Part shown: positions 17,907 through 27,000 of the stretch, piece after piece
Numbering within the stretch: position 1 is the first letter of the stretch
Layout: each line of letters begins with the position of its first letter
Origin: Cnuella takakiae
Lineage (GTDB): Bacteria > Bacteroidota > Bacteroidia > Chitinophagales > Chitinophagaceae
Reading direction: 5' to 3'
DNA length: 64,000 nt
NCBI RefSeq assembly: GCF_001953305.1
Contig: NZ_MTFE01000010.1
Location: 2,575,716 to 2,639,715, forward strand
Program-made: the position numbers and the translations under genes
The notes under the pieces: generated by a model
Database searches by the model: none
The model's input: only the letters and a program-made list of their open reading frames with translations
What the model was told of the DNA's origin: nothing

Positions 17907-19901
17907 TCAGGAAAGTAAATTAACCGGCTGGTGCAACGGAAGGGTAATGATAAAAGTAGCTCCTTTATCGGGTTGTCCCTCTGCATAAATGCTGCCCTGG
18001 TGCCGTGTAACTATCTTGCGGCACAGTGCCAGGCCTAGGCCCGTGCCTTCGTACCTGTCGCGGCCATGCAGGCGGCTAAAGGTCTGGAATATATAGCCCG
18101 CCTCCGACGGTTCGAATCCAATACCATTATCAGCCACGCTGATCTCGATGGTATTGGTAGGGGCGCCGCCAATGGTGGGCAACTGGTAGCTGATGCGGAT
18201 GACTGGGGGTGTTTCCTTCCGGGCAAATTTCAACGAGTTATTTACCAGGTTGTAAAACAACTGGTAAATAAGTACCGGCGCACCTTCAAAAGGCGGGAAG
18301 CTGCCGTATTCCAAACAGGCGCCTTTTTGCGCCATCAACAACTCCAGATCCTGCTCAATACCCTGCAGCACCTCCTGCAACAGGATGGTTTGAAAAGGCT
18401 GTGGCTGTGCGTTGAACATGGAATAGTGGAGCACGCCTTCTACCATGGTGGTCATACGCAGCGCCGCCGTATCTATTTTCTCCAGGTAAACCAATGCCCG
18501 TTCGGGTAGCTGTGGTGCATACTCGGAGCGGATCCGGTCGGCAAAGAGGCGGGCCTTGCGGATGGGCTCTTTCATATCGTGGCTGGCCACATGGGCAAAC
18601 TGCTCCAGTTCCTGGTTCGATTCCTGCAGCTGGTCCACCACGGCTTTCAGTTCGGTGGTTCGTTCTTCCACTTTCTGCTCCAGAATGCTGGCTTTCAGCT
18701 GCTGGTCGGTAATGTCTTGTAGGGTTCCCGACATATGATGCGGGCTGCCGTCGGCGTTAAAAATGGTTTGCCCTTTTGAGCGCAGGTAACGGATGGCAGC
18801 ATCACCATGACGGATGATGCGGTATTCTTCAAAGAAAGCCCCGTTGCTGCCCGGTGTTAGGGCTTTTTCAAAATTGCGGATCACTTCATCCCGGTCATCC
18901 GGGTGAATCATATTGTTGTTGATGGCCACCTCCGAAAGAACGCCGGGAGCAAAGCCATAAAGTTCGCGGCAGCGGTCATCCCAGCAAATATGTGCCGAGC
19001 CCGGGTAATAGTCCCAGGTGCCGAGGCCGGCAATATCGGCTGCCAGGTTGAGGCGGTTCTCGCTGCGTGCCAGTTCCTGCTTGGCAATCACCAGTTCCGT
19101 AACATCGGTTGCCATATTGAGGATGGCATATATTTCGCCGGCCGCATTGCGCAGGGGTTTGTAACTGAAGTTGAAGTAAAAGGATTGGAGCTTGCCGTCC
19201 ACCACCAGGTCGGCACGGTCTTCTGTTGCCCTATAGGTTTGGCCGGAAGTATAAACGCGGTCCAGCAGGTCGAGGAAAGGCTGCCCATCCAACTCGGGCA
19301 ATGCTTCCCGGACAGTTTTGCCGATTACGGAATCATCTTTTCCCCACAGGCGGAGCATGGCATCATTGGCCAGCTGTATTTTCATTTCCCTGCCCAGGTA
19401 AATGGCCGTTGCCACTTCGGCTTCTTCCACCAGGTTGCGGAACCGTTTTTCGCTTTCTTCAGCTCTTTTTCTTGCGTCGACCTGCTCGGTGATCTCGTGG
19501 GCAATGATCATCACCCCGCTGACCTGGTTTTCGGCATCGTACAGCGGCTGGTACACAAAGTTGAAATAAACCTGTTCGGGAACTCCGTTGCGCACCAGCA
19601 GGGCTGAGCTTTCCTGGGCATGATGGGTAATGCCTGTTTGCAAAACTTGTAACAGCAGGCTGGGATACTTGGTTTCGCGTACTTCGGGAAGAGCTTGCAG
19701 CAGGGGCAACCCTATGATTTCATGACCTTTGCCCCAAATGCGCAGCAAGGAGTCGTTGGCCAGCTCCACGGTAAACTGCGGACCCCGCAAAATGCCAATA
19801 GCTACCTGTGCCTGCAAAAAAAGGTTGAGGTACTGGCTTTGGGAGGTATTGGCCGGAAGTGTTAGGGTAGGATTGTCCTGTGTAGCAGTTTCCTGAAGCA
19901 T
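17907..19901 (-). CDS. PAS-domain sensor histidine kinase
   Basis: 664 residues, soluble, no membrane segments. Start 19901 is chosen because a TACCTTTG box (19927-19934) lies between it and the farther in-frame start at 19967. Three PAS domains occupy about 25-140, 150-265 and 270-400 (the last of the PAS_3/PAC type, ending GTLQDITDQ), then a coiled coil, a HisKA domain with the phospho-accepting H441 in VASHDMKEP, and a HATPase domain with N box (NNSLKFARKE), G1 (VADNGIGFEP) and G2 (GTGLGLALCRKIV). No response regulator is encoded nearby, so its partner is elsewhere. PAS content without membrane anchors suggests sensing of a cytoplasmic redox or small-molecule signal. Confidence 0.93.
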   Translation of the reverse strand: MLQETATQDNPTLTLPANTSQSQYLNLFLQAQVAIGILRGPQFTVELANDSLLRIWGKGHEIIGLPLLQALPEVRETKYPSLLLQVLQTGITHHAQESSALLVRNGVPEQVYFNFVYQPLYDAENQVSGVMIIAHEITEQVDARKRAEESEKRFRNLVEEAEVATAIYLGREMKIQLANDAMLRLWGKDDSVIGKTVREALPELDGQPFLDLLDRVYTSGQTYRATEDRADLVVDGKLQSFYFNFSYKPLRNAAGEIYAILNMATDVTELVIAKQELARSENRLNLAADIAGLGTWDYYPGSAHICWDDRCRELYGFAPGVLSEVAINNNMIHPDDRDEVIRNFEKALTPGSNGAFFEEYRIIRHGDAAIRYLRSKGQTIFNADGSPHHMSGTLQDITDQQLKASILEQKVEERTTELKAVVDQLQESNQELEQFAHVASHDMKEPIRKARLFADRIRSEYAPQLPERALVYLEKIDTAALRMTTMVEGVLHYSMFNAQPQPFQTILLQEVLQGIEQDLELLMAQKGACLEYGSFPPFEGAPVLIYQLFYNLVNNSLKFARKETPPVIRISYQLPTIGGAPTNTIEISVADNGIGFEPSEAGYIFQTFSRLHGRDRYEGTGLGLALCRKIVTRHQGSIYAEGQPDKGATFIITLPLHQPVNLLS

Positions 19902-19926
19902 GGTTTGCAGGGTTGTGAAATTGCCA

Positions 19927-19934
19927 CAAAGGTA
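19927..19934 (-). promoter_or_regulatory. -7 box of the histidine kinase gene
   Basis: TACCTTTG on the minus strand, 25 nt before the chosen ATG. It supports the shorter start. Confidence 0.55.
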
Positions 19935-19963
19935 AGTTTTGCGGCTTTGTAGGGGTGTAAAAC

Positions 19964-20152
19964 TCAATGTGAGGAGCGCTCGTCCTTGCTGCCGGCTTCG
20001 TTTGCAAGCGACTGGTCGCCGGCACCGGGGTCCTGGTCGTTGTTCTTGATCTCGCCGTTTTGTGGCACCAATACAGGCTGACCTTGCTGCGGATGGGCGG
20101 TGTTGGATTGGTTGGGAGCTGCTTCCTGGGGGGTAGGTTTGTTTTGTTCCAT
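19964..20152 (-). CDS. small hydrophilic, probably disordered protein (62 aa)
   Basis: Starts at ATG 20152 (MEQNKPTPQEAAPN). Rich in Gln, Asn, Pro, Asp and Glu, with no hydrophobic core, signal or cysteine, so it is predicted to be unstructured. It is divergent from the LysM gene and upstream of the histidine kinase gene on the same strand. Two similar small hydrophilic proteins are encoded at 50839-51048 and 51216-51542. Function unknown. Confidence 0.6.
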   Translation of the reverse strand: MEQNKPTPQEAAPNQSNTAHPQQGQPVLVPQNGEIKNNDQDPGAGDQSLANEAGSKDERSSH

Positions 20153-20241
20153 ATTGAAGAGGGGTAAACAGAAACCCTTTAAAAATTTATGCCATAAATG
20201 CTGGCCTGCATTTTGGGTAAGGCATTTATAAACAAACCATA

Positions 20242-20475
20242 ATGAACCGAGATAATAATTTTGTAGACCCCCGCTATAACGAAGGCGCACCAGATTCATC
20301 CGGACATATCATGAGTTCGTATGTGGTAGAGGAAAAGGATACCCTTCCGGATATTGCCCGAAAATTCAACCTGACCGTAGAGCAGTTGCTGGCAGCCAAC
20401 CAGGAACATATACCGGATGCCAGCAGCCTGGTACAAACCGGTACAAGGATCATGATTCCTAAAATTCAGGAGTAA
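20242..20475 (+). CDS. LysM-domain protein without signal peptide
   Basis: 77 residues: about 25 polar residues followed by one complete LysM domain (SYVVEEKDTLPDIARKFNLT, then VEQLLAANQ and GTRIMIPK). LysM domains bind N-acetylglucosamine-containing glycans such as peptidoglycan. The odd point is the lack of any signal peptide or membrane segment, which leaves the protein nominally cytoplasmic. Small single-LysM proteins of this kind (compare the BON-LysM group) may reach the wall by unusual routes or act inside the cell. A strong terminator follows. Confidence 0.85.
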   Translation: MNRDNNFVDPRYNEGAPDSSGHIMSSYVVEEKDTLPDIARKFNLTVEQLLAANQEHIPDASSLVQTGTRIMIPKIQE

Positions 20476-20501
20476 ATACCCTATTGTAAACAGGGATAAA
20501 G

Positions 20502-20537
20502 AAAAAAGAGGCATCCAAAATGGATGTCTCTTTTTTT
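20502..20537 (+). terminator. intrinsic terminator after the LysM gene
   Basis: Stem A-run/GAG/CATCCA pairing with TGGATG/CTC/T-run (one G.T pair), loop AAA, seven T. Confidence 0.88.
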
Positions 20538-20567
20538 GCCATACTTATGGGCCAGAATGGATATAAA

Positions 20568-20592
20568 ATAAGGACCTCGTTTGAGGTCCTTT
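20568..20592 (-). terminator. intrinsic terminator of mqnE
   Basis: Perfect stem AGGACCTC with GAGGTCCT (20571-20590), loop GTTT. On the minus strand it is followed by TTATTTTAT. Confidence 0.8.
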
Positions 20593-20632
20593 GGTGTTGT
20601 ACAATTTATGTTGTCTTGGTAAACCAGAAATC

Positions 20633-21790
20633 CTAACTCCACTCCTGAATCACATTGTATAAAGTGTCTCTTTCCACTGCCTTGCGTCCTACCTGCCTAA
20701 TGAGGGTGACAATCTCGTCGGTGGTCATGGAAGGAGTCTGTTCTTCCGAGCCTGCCATGGAGTATATTTTGGTGGTATCGTCGATGGTGCCGTCGATATC
20801 GTTTACACCAAAGGCCAGTGTAAGCTGGGCATTTTTTCGGCCCAGCATGGGCCAGTATGCCTTCAGGTGCGGGAAATTGTCCATGTACAGGCGGGCGATG
20901 GCATAAAGCTTCAGGTCTTCGATCACGCTTACTTCGGGCACTTTACTCATGTCGTTGTCGCCATTGCGAAACTTGAGCGGGATAAAGGTGTTGAAGCCAC
21001 CGGTGCGGTCCTGCAGCTCACGCAGCTGGCGCATATGGTCAACGCGGTGGGTGTAGTGCTCTACATGGCCGTACAGCATCGTGGCATTGGTGTGCATACC
21101 CAGCCGGTGGGCCGTTTCGTGTATGTGGAGCCAGCCTGCGCCATCTACTTTGTCGGCACAAATCTGCTCCCTGATCTCGGGTGCAAAAATTTCAGCGCCG
21201 CCACCAGGCAGGCTTTGCAAGCCCGCATCCCGCAAAATGGTCATTCCTTCCTCGATGCTCACCTTGGCTTTGCGGAACATATAATCCAGCTCCACGGCGG
21301 TAAAGCCTTTGATGTGGAGGTCGGGGCGGTGGGCCCTTATTTTCTGGATCAGCTCCACAAAGAAGTAGAGGTTCATCTTAGGGTGAACACCGCCAACAAT
21401 GTGTACTTCCGTTTCTGGTTTGCCGTCGTACTTTTTTACGATGTTGAGCATGTCGTCGATGCTCAGCTCCCAGCCTTCCTCCCGCTTGGCGTAGAGGCGC
21501 GAGTAGGAGCAGAAATGACAGCTGAACACGCACACATTGGTGGGTTCTATGTGGAAGTTCCGGTTGAAGTAGGTGTTGTGGCCATGCATCTTTTCCCGGA
21601 CATGGTTGGCCAGTGCGCCTACAAAACCCAGGCTGGCCTGTTCAAAAAGGAGGAGTGCATCGGCATCGGAAAGGCGCTCACCGGCCAGCACTTTTTGGCC
21701 TACATGGCGGAGGGCTTCGGGCTGGCCGTTTAGCAGGGCCTGGATATTTTGGGTAGCGGTAGCAGGAATTGCTTCGGCTGTAATCATCAT
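20633..21790 (-). CDS. mqnE: aminofutalosine synthase (radical SAM, menaquinone biosynthesis)
   Basis: 385 residues. Radical SAM enzyme of the futalosine menaquinone pathway, which joins 3-[(1-carboxyvinyl)oxy]benzoate to the S-adenosylmethionine ribosyl part. The [4Fe-4S] motif C-x3-C-x2-C is at residues 87, 91 and 94 (CVFSCHFC). The block HVGGVHP-like (EVHIVGGVHPKMNLYF) and the FTAVELDY stretch favour MqnE over the related cyclase MqnC, which remains the main alternative. The two leading Met codons cannot be told apart. The gene is alone: no other mqn gene is in the window. It points to menaquinone as the respiratory quinone. Confidence 0.85.
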   Translation of the reverse strand: MMITAEAIPATATQNIQALLNGQPEALRHVGQKVLAGERLSDADALLLFEQASLGFVGALANHVREKMHGHNTYFNRNFHIEPTNVCVFSCHFCSYSRLYAKREEGWELSIDDMLNIVKKYDGKPETEVHIVGGVHPKMNLYFFVELIQKIRAHRPDLHIKGFTAVELDYMFRKAKVSIEEGMTILRDAGLQSLPGGGAEIFAPEIREQICADKVDGAGWLHIHETAHRLGMHTNATMLYGHVEHYTHRVDHMRQLRELQDRTGGFNTFIPLKFRNGDNDMSKVPEVSVIEDLKLYAIARLYMDNFPHLKAYWPMLGRKNAQLTLAFGVNDIDGTIDDTTKIYSMAGSEEQTPSMTTDEIVTLIRQVGRKAVERDTLYNVIQEWS

Positions 21791-21825
21791 GATATTCTTT
21801 TGTCTGTGCTCAAATATTGCCGGTG

Positions 21826-21833
21826 CAAAGGTA
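21826..21833 (-). promoter_or_regulatory. -7 box of mqnE
   Basis: TACCTTTG on the minus strand, 35 nt before the start codon. The rest of the 312-bp gap to the permease gene (21834-22102) shows no further feature. Confidence 0.5.
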
Positions 21834-22102
21834 AGCCCGGAACGGTGATTAACTGCGGTCTCAAAGCTTTGCCACGGCGGTTTACCAAATGATTTAGATC
21901 AGGTTGCAGGCAGGAGACCAGGTATCCGTAATTGCAGTGCACACCCTTGTTCAACCAACAAATGGAAGGAACCAACGGTTGAATCGGCAAGCTCATCCTT
22001 AAAATCCGTTTCAAATCCTGCAAATCAGCGGTTATGCTTTAAATTGCTGCCTTTATCCGGCAACCCGCGTGGCCCGCCGTAGTGCAGTTAAAGAAAAAAG
22101 GC

Positions 22103-23356
22103 ATGAATATCAAGTTTCGCCTCACCGTGATGAGCTTCTTCCAGTTTTTCGTGTGGGGCGCCTGGCTGATCACCATCGGCACTTATTGTTTTAACGCCAA
22201 GGGTTGGACCGGCGCCCAGTTTGGCGCCATTTTCTCTACCATGGCGCTTTCATCGTTGTTTATGCCGGCACTTACCGGCATCCTGGCCGATAAGGTGGTG
22301 AATGCCGAGAAGTTGTATGGCATCCTGCACATCCTGTATGGAGCGATCCTTTTTTATGTGCCGCAGGTTGAGGATCCGCAGACCCTCTTCTACGTGATTT
22401 TCGCGGCCATGATCTGCTATATGCCCACTATTTCCCTGTCCAACTCCATTGCCTATACTATTTTGAAACGGGAAGGCTTTGATGTGGTTAAAGTGTTTCC
22501 ACCCATCCGGGTATGGGGCACTATTGGATTTATCGCAGCCATGTGGACCACCAACCTTACCGGCAGCAAGGCCAACGCCAACCAGTTCATCATTGGTGCC
22601 ATAGCAGCAATTGCCCTGGGTATATTTTCCTTTACCCTGCCCAAATGTCCACCCCAGCGAACTATTGCCAAGGAAGCTGGTTTGGCCGAACAATTAGGAT
22701 TGCAGGCCTTTAAGTTGTTTGCCAATTACAGGATGGCCCTGTTCTTTATATTTTCCATGATGCTGGGCGGCGCTTTACAGCTTACCAATATGTATGGCGA
22801 TACTTTCCTGGACGATTTCCGCAATGTGCCGCAGTACGCCGATTCCTTTGTTGTAAAGTACAGCACCATCATCATGTCTATTTCGCAGATTTCGGAAACG
22901 GTATTTATCCTTTCCATCCCATTTTTCCTGAAGCGTTTTGGTATCAAACAGGTGATGCTTTTTTCGATGCTCGCCTGGGTGCTGCGTTTTGGCCTGTTTG
23001 CCTACGGCGACCCGGCAGGCAACCTTTGGATGATCATCCTGTCCTGTATCGTTTACGGAATGGCCTTCGACTTTTTCAATATCTCGGGTTCCCTGTTCGT
23101 GGAAATGGAAACCAGCCCGGCCATCCGTTCCAGCGCTCAGGGCATCTTTATGATGATGACCAATGGTGTGGGTGCCTACCTGGGCAGCACGGTAAGCGGC
23201 TACCTCATTGATGCCTATTATACAACCCCTGAAGGGGGCAAGGACTGGCACAGCCTCTGGCTGTCTTTTGCCGGCTATGCATTTGTGGTAGCTATCCTGT
23301 TCCAGTTATTGTTCCGCTATAAACATAAGGCGGCCGTAGAAACGGTAGCCCATTAG
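22103..23356 (+). CDS. nucleoside:H+ symporter, NupG/XapB-type MFS permease
   Basis: 417 residues, about 12 hydrophobic segments. ATG 22103 follows a purine-rich AAAGAAAAAAGG; a GTG at 22082 is less likely. The start SFFQFFVWGAWLITIG and the loop DKVVNAEKLYG match the nucleoside permease (NHS) branch of the major facilitator superfamily, as does PPIRVWGTIGFI in the middle. The expected role is uptake of purine or pyrimidine nucleosides. The C-terminus ends in a short basic cytoplasmic tail. It converges on trxA with a shared long hairpin between them. Confidence 0.85.
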   Translation: MNIKFRLTVMSFFQFFVWGAWLITIGTYCFNAKGWTGAQFGAIFSTMALSSLFMPALTGILADKVVNAEKLYGILHILYGAILFYVPQVEDPQTLFYVIFAAMICYMPTISLSNSIAYTILKREGFDVVKVFPPIRVWGTIGFIAAMWTTNLTGSKANANQFIIGAIAAIALGIFSFTLPKCPPQRTIAKEAGLAEQLGLQAFKLFANYRMALFFIFSMMLGGALQLTNMYGDTFLDDFRNVPQYADSFVVKYSTIIMSISQISETVFILSIPFFLKRFGIKQVMLFSMLAWVLRFGLFAYGDPAGNLWMIILSCIVYGMAFDFFNISGSLFVEMETSPAIRSSAQGIFMMMTNGVGAYLGSTVSGYLIDAYYTTPEGGKDWHSLWLSFAGYAFVVAILFQLLFRYKHKAAVETVAH

Positions 23357-23359
23357 GTA

Positions 23360-23401
23360 AATTACACCTGGCAGGTTTTAGCAACCCTGCCAGGTGTAAT
23401 T
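23360..23401. repeat. dispersed palindrome (CAGG/CCTG family)
   Basis: 16-bp perfect stem (23360-23375 with 23386-23401), core ACACCTGGCAGG then CCTGCCAGGTGT, loop of 10 nt. It belongs to the same family as 49633-49665, 51611-51651 and 62973-63009. Confidence 0.8.
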
Positions 23402-23448
23402 CATAACAAAAAGCCGGAGTTGTCAATCAACTCCGGCTTTTTGTTATG
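23402..23448. terminator. bidirectional intrinsic terminator between nupG-like gene and trxA
   Basis: 21-bp perfect stem (23402-23422 with 23428-23448), GC core GCCGGAGTTG, A/T runs on both sides, loop TCAAT. It can serve both converging genes. Confidence 0.92.
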
Positions 23449-23522
23449 CTGTTAACCCTCCTTTAAGTTTCTGAAATCGCAATCAAGGAAACTCATCGGG
23501 TGCACTGGTGCAGGGTTACTGC

Positions 23523-23843
23523 TTATCCAATGTGGGCTTCGATCTTTTTTACAAAATTGCTTTTGGGCTGTGCGCCAACCAGTTTGTCTACCACCTGGCC
23601 ACCTTTGATGAACAGGATAGCAGGAATGGAAGTGATACCGTAGTTCATGCTCACCTGGGGGTTCTCGTCTACGTTCACTTTGCCGATGTTCACTTTGCCA
23701 TCGTATTCTTTCGACAGTTCGTCGATAACGGGACCGATTGCGCGGCAGGGGCCACACCATTCTGCCCAGAAATCAACTACAGTCAGTTTATCGGAGCTGA
23801 TAACATCAGATTGGAAATTCGCGTCAGTGAATGCTTTTGCCAT
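23523..23843 (-). CDS. trxA: thioredoxin
   Basis: 106-residue single-domain thioredoxin, the usual length. The redox motif W-C-G-P-C has its cysteines at residues 30 and 33 ([15 protein letters not shown]), the buried Asp at 24 precedes it, and the cis-Pro loop is present as [10 protein letters not shown]. It is a cytoplasmic disulfide reductase serving ribonucleotide reductase, peroxiredoxins and similar partners. It has its own TAAATTTG box 45 nt upstream of the start. Confidence 0.96.
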   Translation of the reverse strand: MAKAFTDANFQSDVISSDKLTVVDFWAEWCGPCRAIGPVIDELSKEYDGKVNIGKVNVDENPQVSMNYGITSIPAILFIKGGQVVDKLVGAQPKSNFVKKIEAHIG

Positions 23844-23888
23844 GATTTATCGTTTTATGTTCTATCAGAAATTTTCGTGATTGGGAAA

Positions 23889-23896
23889 CAAATTTA
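23889..23896 (-). promoter_or_regulatory. -7 box of trxA
   Basis: TAAATTTG on the minus strand, an exact TAnnTTTG match, 45 nt before the ATG. Confidence 0.6.
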
Positions 23897-23959
23897 AAGC
23901 CGAATGCTATACGCTGCACTACTGTCAGTTATTGAAAGATTTTGTCAGGTTATAGAAGG

Positions 23960-24074
23960 GGTTTATGGTTTTTTGTTTTTGGTTTATGGTTTTTGGTCAA
24001 ATAGCTGCTCTTTAATGGAATAAAACATGAATTTTTAAGTACAACCAAAAACTAAAAACTACAAGCCAAAAACT
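23960..24074. repeat. GT-rich imperfect inverted repeat
   Basis: Left arm of GGTTTATGGTTTTTGG-type units (23960-23998) and right arm of CCAAAAACTAAAAACTAC-type units (24042-24074). The right arm ends just before the dnaE stop codon. It is the same GT-rich class as other gaps here. Confidence 0.6.
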
Positions 24075-24076
24075 GA

Positions 24077-27000
24077 TCACGCCGTTTCCACGCGGATACC
24101 TATCTCCGGCGCACCTTCGAGGAACTCGATAAATTCATAGGTCATTTCCACACCGCCACCCATGGTACTCAGACTAACCTTCATGTTTTCCCTGGGTTCG
24201 TATAGCGATATTTTTAGCCCGGTGCTGCCGGGGTGCTCTTTTACCTGGCGCTCGATCTTTTCCAAAATTCCGGGCTGCAGGTAACGGGCTTCCATGTCGA
24301 TGTGCACGTTCTTGGTCATCTTTTTCACGTTCTCTGCCAGCATCACACCGCTCACTTTAAATTCATACTCACCCTCGCGGTAGCGGGGCTTGAAGGAACC
24401 CGTGATGAGCAGGGTGGCGCCCAGTTCCAGGTATTGCTGGAAGCGCACAAAGTCGTCGCCAAAGAGTACCAGTTCCGTTTTGCCGGTATAGTCTTCCAGT
24501 ACATAGGAGCCAAATTTGTTGCCCTGCCGGGAAATGCGGTGCTGCGCCGAGGTTACCAGGCTCAACAGCTTGCAGGTGCGGCCACTGGCCATCACCGCAG
24601 GCGTGTCCTTCATTTCGTTGAAGTCGGCAATGGAGGTAAAACCAAAATACTTGTTCTCGAAGCGGTAGTGATCCAGCGGGTGCCCCGACAGGTAAATGCC
24701 GGCCACTTCTTTTTCCTTGTCCAGTTGCTCTGTCAGGGACCAGGGTTCACAGGGCAGGATAACGGGCGGCTTGATGTCCATGGCCGAGGACATTTCCCCA
24801 AAGAGCGTATTGGCAGAAGAGTTGGCTTCTGCCTGCACCTGCTGGCCGTACTTGGAAAGTTTCTCCAGGCCGTTCACCTGTTCGCCGGGAGGCACACAGA
24901 GATACTGCGCCCGGTGAAACTGGAAGTTGTCGAAAGCGCCTGCGCATATCAGGTTTTCCAGGGTCTTCTTGTTGGCCGTGCGCTGGTTAATACGTTTGAT
25001 AAAGTCGTAAGCATCTTTAAACGGACCGCCTTTCTTGCGTTCCTCGATGATGCTCTCCACCGCAGCTTCACCCACGCCCTTCAGTCCGCCGAGACCAAAG
25101 CGGATATCACCCTTGGTGTTTACCGCAAAGCCTTTCAGCGATTCGTTGATATCCGGACCTAGTACCTTAATGCCCATGCGTTTACACTCTTCCATAAAGA
25201 AGGTGAGTTTTTCGATGGCATTGGCGTTGTTGAGCACCGCGGCCATGTATTCGGCAGGGTAATGGGCCTTGAGATATGCCGTCTGGTAGGCCACAAAGGC
25301 ATAACAGGTAGAGTGCGACTTGTTGAAGGCATATTGGGCAAATGCCTCCCAGTCGGTCCATACTTTTTCCAGGGTTTTAGCATCATGTCCTTTGGAAACG
25401 GCACCCTCGATGAACTTGCCCTTCATCTTGTCCAGGGTCTTCCGGTCCTTTTTACCCATGGCCTTGCGCAGTACGTCGGCGTCGCCCTTGGAGAAGCCGC
25501 CGATCTTTTGCGCCAGCAACATCACCTGTTCCTGGTACACCGTAATACCATAGGTTTCCTCCAGGTATTCAGCCATTTCCTGGAGGTCATATTTAACCTC
25601 CTCGCGGCCATGCTTGCGGTCAACATATTGCGGAATGTATGCCATAGGACCGGGACGGTACAAGGCGTTCATTGCAATCAGATCCGCAAACTGGTCAGGC
25701 TTCAGCTCCTTCAGGTACTTCTGCATGCCCGGGCTTTCAAACTGGAAGGTGGCAATGGTTTCTGCCTTCTGGTACAGTTCGTAGGTTTTCTGGTCATCCA
25801 GCGGAATGTCGTCGATCACGATATCAACGCCATGGTTGGCCTTGATCATCTCCAGCGCATTCTTGATGATGGTAAGGGTCTTCAAACCCAGGAAGTCCAT
25901 CTTGATTACGCCGGCGTCTTCAATAATTTTGCCTTCAATCTGGGTTACTAACAGTTCGGAGTCCTTGGCCGTACACACCGGGATGATGTTCATCAGGTTG
26001 TCAGGCGCAATGATGATACCCGCGGCATGGATACCGGTGTTGCGCACCGATCCTTCCAGGCGCTCGGCTTCGTGGAGTACCTGTGCCCGGATGTCATTGC
26101 CGTTATAAATCTCCCTGAGTTTTTTTACGTTTTCCAGGTCATCCTGGCCCAGGCCTTCTTTTTCCTCCAGGCTCTTTTCACCTTCTTTTGCCGTGAGCGG
26201 CGCATGCAGCACCCGGCCCAGTTCGGTACCGGGTTTATCGGGCACCAGCTTGGCAAGTGCGTTCGATTCTACCAGCGGCAGGTCCAATACCCGCGCTACG
26301 TCCTTAATGGACATTTTTGCCGCCATGGTACCATAAGTAACGATCTGCGCTACCTGGTTGCGGCCATATTTTTCTACTACATAGTCAATAACCTTCTGAC
26401 GGCCTTCATCATCGAAGTCCGTGTCAATATCGGGCATCGACTTACGGTCGGGGTTCAGGAAACGTTCGAACAGCAGGTCGTACTTGATGGGGTCGATATT
26501 GGTGATGCCGATACAATAGGCCACCGCCGAACCCGCTGCCGATCCACGACCAGGTCCGATAAATACGCCCAGCTCACGGCCTGCACGGATAAAGTCAGAT
26601 ACAATGAGGAAGTAACCTGCAAAACCCATCGTCTTGATGGTATGCAGTTCAAAATCGAGGCGCTCCTGCGCCTTCGCATCGATGGTGCCATAACGTTGAC
26701 GCGCACCCTCAAAGGTGAGGTGCCGCAGGAACTCCCACTGGTTCAGGTTGCTGTCGTTGTGCACCTGGAATTCTTTGGGAATAGGGAAGGCGGGGAGAAG
26801 GATGTCCTTCTTCAGGTTCAGCAGTTCCACCCGGTCCACGATCATATTGGTATTATCAATGGCCTCAGGTACATCGCTGAACAGCTGTTTCATTTCATCA
26901 GCGCCCTTGAAGTAAAACTGGTCATTGGGAAATTTAAAGCGGCGGTTCTTGATAGCCGTATCATCATTCACGAAATCATCAAAACCTGGTGTGCTTTGCT

